Below are positions 13,801 through 25,800 of a stretch of DNA of 64,000 nucleotides, piece after piece. Within the stretch, counting starts at the first letter, position 1. Every line of letters starts with the position of its first letter. A program made the translations under genes and the position numbers. The notes beneath the pieces were generated by a model. It was not told the DNA's origin, did no database searches, and saw only the letters and a list, made by a program, of their open reading frames with translations. The stretch is from Lingula anatina (lineage: Eukaryota > Brachiopoda > Lingulata > Lingulida > Lingulidae): contig NW_019774626.1 of assembly GCF_001039355.2 (NCBI RefSeq), positions 482,246-546,245 of the forward strand, given 5' to 3'.

Positions 13801-16800
13801 AGTTCAATGCTTAAAATTACTGGGAAATTACGGTAGTTTTTTTTTCTTTTCACTTCTGGCAGTTTTCTCAATCTCCAGGGGGAAAACTTTTAATAAATGA
13901 GTAGTGATACAAAGCACTACTGTTCAATAGAAGTGATTTACTGGGAATGTATCAAATCCAATTGGCCATAAAACAAGTTCACCACAAATTGGTCTGTCTA
14001 CATAAATTGCTCTAAAGGTAGTTCCAGAAAAGTATAAGCAATGATAACAGTTGACAGTGTGTGTGAGAAAGGTGATGAATTAATTGTTTCTTGTTTAGGT
14101 AAAGATAACTTGGACCACAAAAAGGACCAACTAAAAGCTCAGGAAGAAAGATGCCATGGGCATAAAGACCTGCTTATTTTCACTATTTATTTTATTTAAC
14201 TTTATTTTATGAAGGTAAAAACATGGTAAATCTAAAATCTTTCTTCCCCTTGACCCTCTTGAGGTCAGTTAAAAACTACCAAAATAACCATACAAGGTAT
14301 TAAAAATAAATAACAAAAACAATAATAATATTAATAACATTTAAATAAGTTGATTTAAAAGTGTCTGTTGTTTTTTTAATTTAATCTAATTACAAATCTC
14401 AAAGGTGTTTGTGCTTCAAATGAAAGCTCCAAATTATTTTAGTTCTGATATTTTACTGGTAACATCACAAAGTATAAGGATATTACCATGGCCCATAGGA
14501 GCCTACGCGTGCGTCTTTTAGACACCCCTTTACATGCGAAAACGACAAGGCCTATGCCGACTTCGTCTTTTACTACAGAGCTTTGAGAGCCGAAAATGAC
14601 ATGGCTGTGTCTCCTTCGCCACTTACTGAACTCCATAGATGCGAGATTGACATGACCCATGTCGCGTTCGTCTCTCAAATGACACTGTTATAAAACATGA
14701 AACAGCCATGACATGTGTGATTTTTGCAGCTGAATAAGTAGACCCTTGTAAACGAAGTTGACGTGACTTTGAGAGTCATGTCGCTTTCAACTCTTACAAA
14801 CCTCCAACAAAATCCATCTCCACACAGACGCGCGCGACATGTATATTATTGGACATGGGTCAGTTGAAACCCTATTAACCTAAAGGGCTCATGTTACTTT
14901 CAGCCAATTAATTTGAAACAGAAGGACCGTCTTAAAACCTTTTATATTTGAATCCTTCAAAATAAAATTGTAAGGTCATATAATTATTACAAGCAATTAG
15001 CCACACTGTTATGTGGATAGCACTAAATTATGATGGGATTCAAATGAAAAAATGTTTTGGGACAGCACTTCTGTTTCAAGTTAATTGGATTTGACATATA
15101 AGAGTTGGCTGAAAGTAACATGAGCCCTTTATGTTAATAGTGTTTCAACTGACCCATGTCCAATAGTACATGTTGCGCGCATCTGTGTGGAGATTTTGTT
15201 GGAGGTTTGTAATTGTTGAAAGCGACATGACTCTCAAGGTCACGTCAACTTCGTTTAGAAGGGTCTACTTATTCAGCTGCGAAAACCACACGTCATGCCT
15301 ATTTCATGTTTTATAACAGTGTCATTTGAGAGACGAACGCGACGTGGGTCGTGTCAACCTCGCATCTAACGCGTTCAGTAAGTGGCGAAAGAGACACAGC
15401 CATGTCATTTTCGGCTCTCAAAGCTCTGTAGTAAAAGACGAACTCGGCATAGGCCTTGTCGTTTTCGCATGTAAAGGGGCGTCTAAAAGATGCACGCGTA
15501 GGCTCCTATGGGCCATGGTAGGATATATCTCACAAAACATTCAGTGTCTTTTATGTTTATATATACTGTCATCTGAAGTGTCTGGGAAAAAGATGCACTT
15601 GAACATTTAGGTGCTTTCAGGATGACCTGCTAAACATTTTGATTAAGTGTCTTTCTCCAAGCCAATTAGAAATTCTTAGAATTGGATTTATTCTATCTCT
15701 TGGTACTGCAGTTAAGACCAACTTGGCTAGAGGGCCATTTTTTTAGAAACCTGTGTATTAGACTGAGCCATGAGACATTTCAAAACATTTATTGTGGTCT
15801 ATTATGGTACAGTCCGATAGTATAGTATGGTATGCCATTTATGGTATGGTATGGTATAGTATGGAGTAGTATGGTATGGTATGGTAGGGGTAGCACGGTG
15901 TGGGGTAGCATGGTGTGGTATGGTATGGTATGGTATGGTATGTTATGGAGTAACATGGTGTGGTATGGTATAGCACATTTCTCTCTCATNAACATGCAAA
16001 TCAAAATAATGTACGTTTTGAATTAAGAAATTGGCGGCCATTTTGGATGTTTATACCCTGAACAAAATCTCAAAACAATTTAAATTATTCAGTCATACAT
16101 TTCATACCATGACCTGTGCAATAAATCCTCCATTTAGTAGTAGGAGATGTTTTATACTGAGAAAGGCTTGTTGACATATCAAAACAAAAAGCCCATTTTA
16201 TGTGGTGGCCATCTTGGATTAGAGCCATCTGTGTTCAAATGTACAATTTGGTGATAAATTAACTAGTAAAAATTAAAAATATAGACTTCAACTTATTCAA
16301 ATACATCAAAACATGTAAAATATTCCTAATGTTTGGTTAATAAAAAAAAAATTTCAAATTTAGGTATTTGTATTTTTTTACAAAGAGTAAGGAAAATGGC
16401 CGCCATCTTGGATTCAGTCGCCATCTTGAAAAATGTAAAGTGCCTGAAAAATCAAAGAAGGCCAAAGTACTTGTGATCAGTGCAAATTTTGATAATATTA
16501 AGTTGTTAAGTAACTTTTAAATCAATTTTTGTATTTACAGTTGACACGTGAATTTACTGGCGGCCATCTTGGATTTGGCCTGTTTCCGGTACAAACGGAC
16601 ACTTTGTCAAGCCGGAAACAAGCAGAAATGAAAAATTCAGGTTCTAAACTACAAGAATCAATCATAAAACCTTTGCCTGACGGGGGGTGCAGCCAAATTG
16701 GATTTTTTGGCCTTTGGCTCATGGACTACAACAAAATATAGTCAAAACTGTTCAGTGTAGGATGTAAAATGTGGTCACTCAGTCATGTGACACATGAAGA

Positions 16801-19800
16801 CAAAAGACCACACCTACAGTACTGAGAGGACACACACACCACTGACTTTGATGGAGATAGACAGAAGTACATGACTCTCTAAAATATATACTCCACAATT
16901 TATTGACTATATTTTGTTGATCCCAGAACATTTACTTATCTATGTATTTACTGAAATTAATTGGAAAAATGGCTTACAAAAATTGGAAGCTTATCTCAAT
17001 TTTGGACATAATTCGTTATTATGTCCATGTCTCAATCCAGAACTCTTCAAACTTTTTACTTTTTTTTTTTTTTTTTTGATGTTGTCAAAGATTAAATAAT
17101 TGGTATGAATATTAAAGCCATATTCTTAAATAAATACATCATTATTTTAAACATCCATGGAGAACTACAAGAATTATCCAAGCAGAAATGGAGTTAGGTA
17201 GATGGGTCTTAATAAACTAGGTTTGTATACCCCTTAAAAAATGAAGTAGCTATGTAGCCATAATATCTGCTGCACTAGCTCATAAGACTGAAAAAGATTT
17301 GACAAAGTTTCCAAAATTGATGGATGTTTCATTTATGCAAGCACTGAAAATGATAATCTTGAAAAGATAAGAGAATATTCCACTTAGTTCAATGCTTAAA
17401 ATTACTGGGAAATTACGGTAGTTTTTTTTTCTTTTCACTTCTGGCAGTTTTCTCAATCTCCAGGGGGAAAACTTTTAATAAATGAGTAGTGATACAAAGC
17501 ACTGGAGTTCAATAGAAGTGATTTACTGGGAATGTATCAAATCCAATTGGCCATAAAACAAGTTCACCACAAATTGGTCTGTCTACATAAATTGCTCTAA
17601 AGGTAGTTCCAGAAAAGTATAAGCAATGATAACAGTTGACAGTGTGTGTGAGAAAGGTGATGCATTAATTTTTTTCTTGTTTAGGTAAAGATAACTTGGA
17701 CCACAAAAAGGACCAACTAAAAGCTCAGGAAGAAAGATGCCATGGGCATAAAGAATTGCTTATTTCCACTATTTATTTTATTTAACTTTATTTTATGAAG
17801 GTAAAAACATGGTAAATCTAAAATCTTTCTTCCCCTTGACCCTCTTGAGGTCAGTTAAAACTACCAAAATAACCATTCAAGGTATTAAAAATAAATAACA
17901 AAAACAATAATAATATTAATAACATTTAAATAAGTTGATTTAAAAGTGTCTGTTGTTTTTTTAATTTAATCTAATTACAAATCTCAAAGGTGTTTGTGCT
18001 TCAAATGAAAGCTCCAAATTATTTTAGTACTGATATTTGACTGGTAACATCACAAAGTATAAGGATATATCTCACAAAACATTCAGTGTCTTTCATGTTT
18101 ATATATGCTATCATCTGGAGTGTCTGGGAAAAAGATGCACTTGAACATTTAGGTGCTTTCAGGATGACCTGCTGGACATTTTGATTAAGTGTCTTTCTCC
18201 AAGCCAATTAGAAATTCTTAGAATTGGATTTATTCTATCTCTTGGTACTGCAGTTAAGACCAACTTGGCTAAAGGGCAATTTTTTTTAGAAACCTGTGTA
18301 TTAGACTGAGCCATGAGACATTTCAAAACATTTATTGTGGTCTATTATGGTACAGTCCGATAGTATAGTATGGTATGCCATTTATGGTATGGTATGGTAT
18401 GGTATAGCATGGAGTAGCGTGGTATGGTATGGAGTAGCATGGTATGGTGTGGTGTGGTATGTAGTAGCATGGTGTGGTATGGTATGGTATGGTATGGTAT
18501 GGTATAGCACATTTCTCTCTCGTAAGACAATGGTAAAAACAGCAATGAGGCATATTCCTCATATTCATACCTGGACATAAATTTGGGGTTCCCAGCCATC
18601 AGAGTCTCCCTCTCAGTAAATCNACGGTGTGGGGTAGCATGGTGTGGTATGGTATGGTATGGTATGGTATGTTATGGAGTAACATGGTGTGGTATGGTAT
18701 AGCACATTTCTCTCTCATAAGACAATGGTAAAAACAGCAATGAGGCATATTCCTCATATTCATACCTGGACATAAATTTGGGGTTCCCAGCCATCAGAGT
18801 CTCCCTCTCAGTAAATTCCCCCCCCCCCCCCCCCATCTATTATTTTTATATATTTATTGTTTTATCATTTTGAAAGAAAAAACCAGCTCATTAAATGAGT
18901 CAAGGAATAACTTTATTCTCATTAGCTTTCAAGTACATATACATGTAATTAATCAATAACTGCAGAACATCACTTAGAACACATAATTATCAAAGTATTA
19001 ACCAAATATGCATGGTAAATGCTACTCGGACAAATCATTTTTGCCCTTTAGGCTTTTAGTCCCACATGAACTGAGTAGATGGTCCTTGAGAAACAAACTT
19101 CAAAGGTGAAAAGAAGAATTTTCAACAAACAACACATTTCCCCAGGCTTCTTACTAGGTACTCTATCCTGCAGGTGTGTTGTTGTAAGTGGAAGTAGGTA
19201 AAATAAGCTTAAAATCTTTAAGGATTCATAGATGTATGTCAGAACCAATCACTTAGAAGAAATATAAATGTCTGGTCCTTAATGCTCCTGAATGTTAGGT
19301 ATATACATACCACAGAAAACAAGAGCAAACCCTATTGTTCAGTGTAATGTCCAACTTTTTATAAAGCCATTTTAAGCAAAAAAAGCAAAGAGTAAGCAAC
19401 TCCTTTACATATTCTTGATTATGTGTCAATCTTAAAATATCCTCCGTTATTTTATTTACCATTATCCTGATCTACTGTCTACTTAATAAGACCCACAATT
19501 TCCAAGAAATGCGATCTAGAAAGACACTTAATCCAAATGTCTAGCAGGTCATCCTGAAAGCACCTAAATGTTATTTTTCCCAGACACCTCAGATGATAGC
19601 ATACACAAACATTAAAGACACTGAATGTCCCGTTTTTTTTGGCCATTTGAGGTCTAAAGGAAATGACTCGGATCACTGCTATAGCCATTTCAAAGTAATT
19701 TTCAAGTGCAGCGTACCTTCTGCACTTAAACTGCCAAGGTGGGGGTTCACCTGCCTCTCAGTTGAAGAGCAGAAAAATCTAACGGTTATTAGGCCAGAAA

Positions 19801-22800
19801 AAAACCCATTACTTTACCTGCAGGTTGTTATAATGCAAATGCAGCTGCTTCAGTACTTACAATCTAACTTAAAGCATTCCAAGCTAGGACTTTCCCACCG
19901 AAAACTCATATCTAACAGATTTTTTCAAGGTAAAAAGCACTTTCCCCTTGACTAACCAACCTTTAATCTTCCCTTTCTTGGAAAAGACAAAAGGTTTTCC
20001 AAACACACCATTCAATTCATGACTCTACTTCATTCCACAATTTGGATTCACAAGACTTAGCTCCTTTTCCACTTTTTGTCACTTTTTATGAAACAATATC
20101 ACGACCAGCCTTCATCCTTTTGGGCTTTATTTTACCGAGTTTAATAAGCTGCAATGACATACGACATCCCAAGCAAATACAATACAACACAATCATGTTC
20201 CAATAATATGTAAGAATAAATGTTATCCTGACAAAACATCCCCAATATATAAACGCACGTGCTTTCATCATGTAATATACCATAAATAAAAATGTACATA
20301 TTGCAGAGCCCAAGGTCAAGGACATAAAAGCATGAAGTTTTGTTTGATAATTTACTTCAGTGATATTTACCCCATCATATATTACTTAGCCCATACCATG
20401 GTAACATAGCACAAAAATGTATAATAAGCTTAATTATAACACTTGGCTTTGGTACAAATACCACACTCTAGAAGTATGACATTTCACAAGAATGTGAGCA
20501 AATGTTAATAAACACACACTGTACTATCATACATACTCCTGTAATTATGAGACTAGACAACTAAGCTAGCAAACATACAGGTACTGATGAGAGAAAAAAC
20601 ATTGCAATGATTTCAACAAAAAAGCTGTCTTTTTACCAATCAAAGTCATGCAAATAAAAATTGAAAACAAAAATAGTGTTTGGCATTTTTGGGGCAAATT
20701 TTGCCAAAATAATCAAATTTACACCTTCCAAAAGAACCTTGCCACCCATCAACCATCTTGGGCTGAATCTGGCAGTCAGCACTAGAACTGAGATTGAATG
20801 GATATGGAATTTGAACAACCATTAATTGAGCATTCAACCCTCTACTCTTCACTGATGACATCCATCTTGGTAGTGACAAAGCCCGTAGAATTACGACATG
20901 CTCACTAACATCCACAACACCAGCAAGTTGGGTGACCTCAACATGCACCTGGGAAAGACCAAGGTGATGACTTACAATCACACCATGAGAGCAAAAGCTA
21001 ATGTTGACGGGAAGACCTTCGAGGAGGTGAACAGTTACATGTATGTGCACCTCAGCAAGACATTAACCAAAAATGGAGACCTGCTGCAAAATATCAAGCA
21101 TGACGGATAGCACTGGGTAGGGCAGCATTTGGGATGGTGGATAATATCATGAGGAGCAACAAACCCAGCAAGTAAATCAAGAGCATGGCGTTCAAAAGCA
21201 AGTGCTGTCTGTGATAACCTATGGCAGCTAGACATGGGTAATGACCCACACGCACACACAAATATGCTCTCAGTTGGTCAGCAAGAGGGGCCCAGCAAGA
21301 GAGAGAAGGGATAATGCTCGACATCACACTGCAAGATCAGAAGAAAAACACATGGATCCAGGAAGAGATGAAGATCAGAGACATTTGCGGGACCATCATC
21401 AAAAACAAGGACAGGTGGACCGGACATGTGGCAAGATTTCAAGACAACCCCTATACCATCAGAACAACAAAGTGGCTTTAAGGAAGTGGGCAAGACAGCA
21501 GAGCTGACCAAAGACCAGATGGAGGGACAACTTCCACCACCATCTAGGACATACCTGTCCAAGCAAGGGCAAGGATTATTGCCTGCGGTAGCATCTGCAG
21601 GAGGGGTTCCTCCATTACAGAGGGCCATAAAATGATGCGGCCTTGACATCGGATATTGATTGATTGCTTGAGCACGGGTTAAGGACCTTCTAATTTTAAC
21701 AGATTGTTACCAGTTATGGGGAGTGTCAAGATAGGAGGATCATACTGTTTACTTTACCCCAGGAAATTTGGCTTATAATGAGATTTTTATTTATTTATTT
21801 TAATTTTTTTTATGGGGGGGGGGGGGGTGTCTTATACTGTACAGCTTCAACTTAGTAGGCACAATGTACTCTGGCAGCAGCCCATATGATTATGATTAGC
21901 TCACCATAGGTTGTGTTCTGATCAACACCATTGAAATTAAGTCATGGGCCATGGTCAAAAATTGTAATTACAATTTGCTGTTTTTCTTTAATATTTCTTG
22001 ATAAAACATTTTTTTCTACAAAGGCTATGACCTAACAATTTTACAATGCAAAAATTATATATGATATATTCTAAAGAAAAATTAAAAGAAAAAAGCCACG
22101 TGTTCATGTACAGCACATATAGTATATTTCCAAAACACTAAATATATATGTATCTGGAGTCAAAAGGTCAATGAAACCTATATAAACAATTAAATAACTA
22201 ATCAAGCTTAATCAGCTCCTCTGCCAACACTTGTCAATGCCCTGGCTATCTTGTCAGCTTCTATTCTAGACTCTTGGATAAACAGTCAGGGGTAACACTA
22301 TCAGGTCTGCAATTTGTAGACACCTAATTGCACAGGGGTTTTCCTCCATTGAAGAAGAGTTTTGTGATAGGAAAAATGCCCACAAACCAATACAGGCAAT
22401 GCAGCACATTCATTAGCTCAAAAATTAATATACAAGTGTCAAAAAAGATGGATTATAGATCATCGTATTATAAGAGAATGCCAAGGCAGGAGATTAAATA
22501 TACAGCCACATAATGCCAAGGCTATATACGCCATTTTATGAGGGAAATTTGCCAAAAAGGTGGTAAAAAGACCACAACTACTCCAACCATTATACATGTA
22601 CGAATTAAATTGCAGGTGGGAAATGGTATGGAATAGCATTTAAGCTATATTACAATATGTTTCAGTACAAGACTTTGTGATAAATCCTACTGTATAGGTG
22701 GTCTTGGAAAATTCTGACAATAAAGAAATGGTATGATTTCATATAAAAATTGTGGTTCATATACTGCAAACTCATCCATGTCACAAAGTGTTGAATTATT

Positions 22801-25800
22801 GCACCCAGTGAAATGGAGTAATTAATTGCTTTGCAATGGCATGATAAATTGTTCATGTTAAAGATGGGTTGGATTCAGGCCTAACCAACTACCAGACTCG
22901 GCACCTACGGATCCAGAATAAACCGGTATATCAGACCATACTACCCATTTTCAAGGTGTGTGTCAGATCGCATTACAGAGTATCAGCCACCACACCGATT
23001 TTGCCTGGTGCGCGATTTGATAGCGATGATCGCTGTAATAGATAGAGGGATCTATCTAATTTAGACCACGGGTCCATTAGCGGTGTATAATGCATTCATG
23101 CGAGACGTGCGCTTATGCGAGTTACACCACGTCTGAATCTTTTGTTCTTCACTTCCACCGTGGTCTAAAGCGGGGTTGGAAAGTAGTGCATCTCACTGCT
23201 GCAATTTTCCCTGTTTATGCTAAAAATCTGACAATACCACAATTTTTAACATAAAATTTAGGTTCGAACATAGCCAATGATGTTTTGTAAATAAGAACTT
23301 GCAAACTTATATATTCATTTAGAAAAGTAGACCTAATTTTGATAGCGGAGGCATATTCTGTCGGGGGTTAAATATTTTCTGGATGAGATTCAGTGAGTCG
23401 TCTGTCGCCATGTTGTCACTCGGAACTACTCCGATGTCTCCGCACTCAACAATAGTATGGAGCTTGCGGAATGAGCCGAGGATTGCCGATTTCCGTGTTG
23501 TTGTATTCATACGACTCCTACTTGACGGAAACGAGGCGCGATACCCGGATGACAGGTAGGCTTACAAAATTTGTGATGGGGTATGATACTCTGTAATGCG
23601 ATCTGACACACACCTTGAAAACGGGTAGTGTGGTGTGATATACCGGTTTATTCTGGATCCGTAGGTGCCGAGTCTGGTAGTTGGGTAGGCCTGGGATTGG
23701 CTCAAAATGGTATGATGGAATTTCAAATGGTATATCATGTGATGGTATGGTACAAAATCACAAATGATATCAGTACAGTGTGAAAATGTGCGGTACATAT
23801 AGAAGCCAAAGGGGTTTATTATGGTAAAGTATGGTGCATACATTTATAGTATGAGAGGTTTGGAATATGTTACATAAGGCTTGATGCATCTTGGGTAGCG
23901 CTAACACTCGCCAATTTAGCCAAATGCTAACTCTGACCGAAATTGGCTAAACAAACTAGGGTTGATTTGACTTATTTTAGTCAAATTTAAATCATTTGGA
24001 CAAAAAAGTGATGAAAAAGTAGTAATTCTGCTAAATGGCAAAAATTGCTAGCACCACCCCAATGCATGGTACGTATTTGGTATACACTGGTATATGGTAA
24101 TAAAAGAGAAAAAGCTTAGTTTGGCATATAGTGCTTTATAGTTCACATTAATAAAAGGTATTAGTGAGATAAAATGGCAAAAAGTAAATACTCGCTCGTA
24201 ATTACAAACCTTGTAGACTACATAACATAAATAAATATTGAGTTCTTAGAAAGCAGAACATACTGTAGTGTCTACCAGTACATGATGAAGATCTTATCCA
24301 CCAGACACAAGTACACTTATGGGATCAACCAGTGCTCCGCCTCAAGCATTCATTTAATTATTCAGGAAAAATAGTTCTTACTAAATTGCACACATTCTAC
24401 AGACAGTCGTACAATCTGAGTCTGTGTATGATTTTGCCATGTGGTGCTCATCCCTGCAAGGTATACCTTTCCCTCCCCCTTTTTTTTTACCAGTCAGATA
24501 TAAACAATTTGCTCTGCAACACTCTTCAACCGGTCTATGATATAACCAGTATTTTAACCCAGCATGTTAGCCTGTGCGGCATCAGTCTACATCTGGTAGA
24601 CCCACGCTATTTACACAAATGTTTCCATTTCCCTCGTAAATCCCAGGTGCAAATCTCAGGCTCCTGTGCTTAGCTTCTCTGTGCAGATATCATATACTGG
24701 CTGTTGCGAATCTTTTAATCAGACTATGGTGTTAAATATGTATCAGCATCACCTTTACATATTTTTTGTTGAATTTATTCAATTGTTGGGGTAGTTTTGA
24801 TGTTGCATTTTAATATACTCATGATACTGTAGGATCATTTATTAATGCTGTTTAAGAATTTCATGAACTTCATAGTACTTACAAGCTTTTCAATACTTTG
24901 GTTATCTAATTCTTATATATCCCTGGTTTCACAAAGAAAAAGGGGGCTGCTTAACCATCATAAAAACTTACTTCAGCTAGTAAAATAAATATAATCTAAT
25001 TAATAAATGTAAAAAAATGTAAAAAGCTTTGAAATAAATATTCATCAATTGCATGAAAATTTAACAGGTACTAGTATATATTTGATGATTTTGAAAATCA
25101 TTTTACACTGTATGCCCACACCATGTAGAATTTTTCCTCTGATGTGAGACTGAGCCATGGTACCATCATGACTGTAGCTCTGTTTGAAATTTATGTCTGC
25201 ATTTATGAATATGTAAAGGCACATCTCATGCATTTCATGTCTTCAGTCTTGGAAGATATAAATGCATGCATTTCACCTTGATTCTACCATAATTTTTTTT
25301 CTTATAGTCAAAATTTACCAATACGTCCATCAACATACTTTTTTCCAGCTGTACGAGTACATAATAATGCAAGAATTTATACTTGTATTGTACTGACAAC
25401 TAGAAACTCAGACACAAACATTTGTAGATTGCTATGGCCATACAGCAAGGACATTATCTGTAAATAAAAGCAACAATATCAGTGAAGAAGCCGTATATAT
25501 AAAATCTCATTTGCAAGCCTACAAAATCCAGCAGGAAATGGACTTGACTAAGGAGGTTTTGATAGGGCTTTATACAGTTACAAACCTCAAAGTAAACCAT
25601 ATAACTGTGCAGTGCACCCACACATATTGGTGGAATCATCATTCTTTCATTCAATCATTTTCTTGTTGTGCTTTCTTCTTTCCTTCCTCTTTTTCTTACA
25701 GGCATGTATCATATGCCACCCCCCCCCCCCCAAACATTTATAAGAGCATTTACCAATCACTTTAATTAAAAGCAGTGTTTCTAAACATGTGTAGATAATG

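Larger units (their letters stand above)
13352..15989. repeat. Duplicated block, copy 1 (carries the 1-kb insertion)
   Basis: Nearly identical to 16929-18516 apart from small indels, a few substitutions and the insertion at 14484-15520. It begins with ACATTTACTTATC, 37 bases upstream of the PHPT1 second exon on the minus strand, and ends in a TATGG satellite at the 'n' of 15990. It contains no gene. The copy may be a real tandem duplication or two haplotypes laid end to end by the assembler. Confidence 0.9.

Noticed and set aside
14484..15520. Two similar roughly 64-residue frames on opposite strands (ending RRLLWAMV) as a duplicated gene pair
   Set aside because: They are the two arms of one inverted repeat, so the second frame follows from symmetry. 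No domain is recognised and there is no splice or promoter context.
15789..16026. Frames in the TATGG arrays (repeated YGMVW or PYHTI residues)
   Set aside because: They are conceptual translations of a pentanucleotide satellite, including one across an undetermined base.
19593..19955. 120-codon plus-strand frame
   Set aside because: Starts in an inverted copy of a dispersed repeat and continues through intron; composition and lack of any recognisable motif argue against a gene.
24332..24673. 113-codon plus-strand frame
   Set aside because: No recognisable motif and no supporting splice or polyadenylation signals. Open frames of this length are expected by chance in 64 kb.
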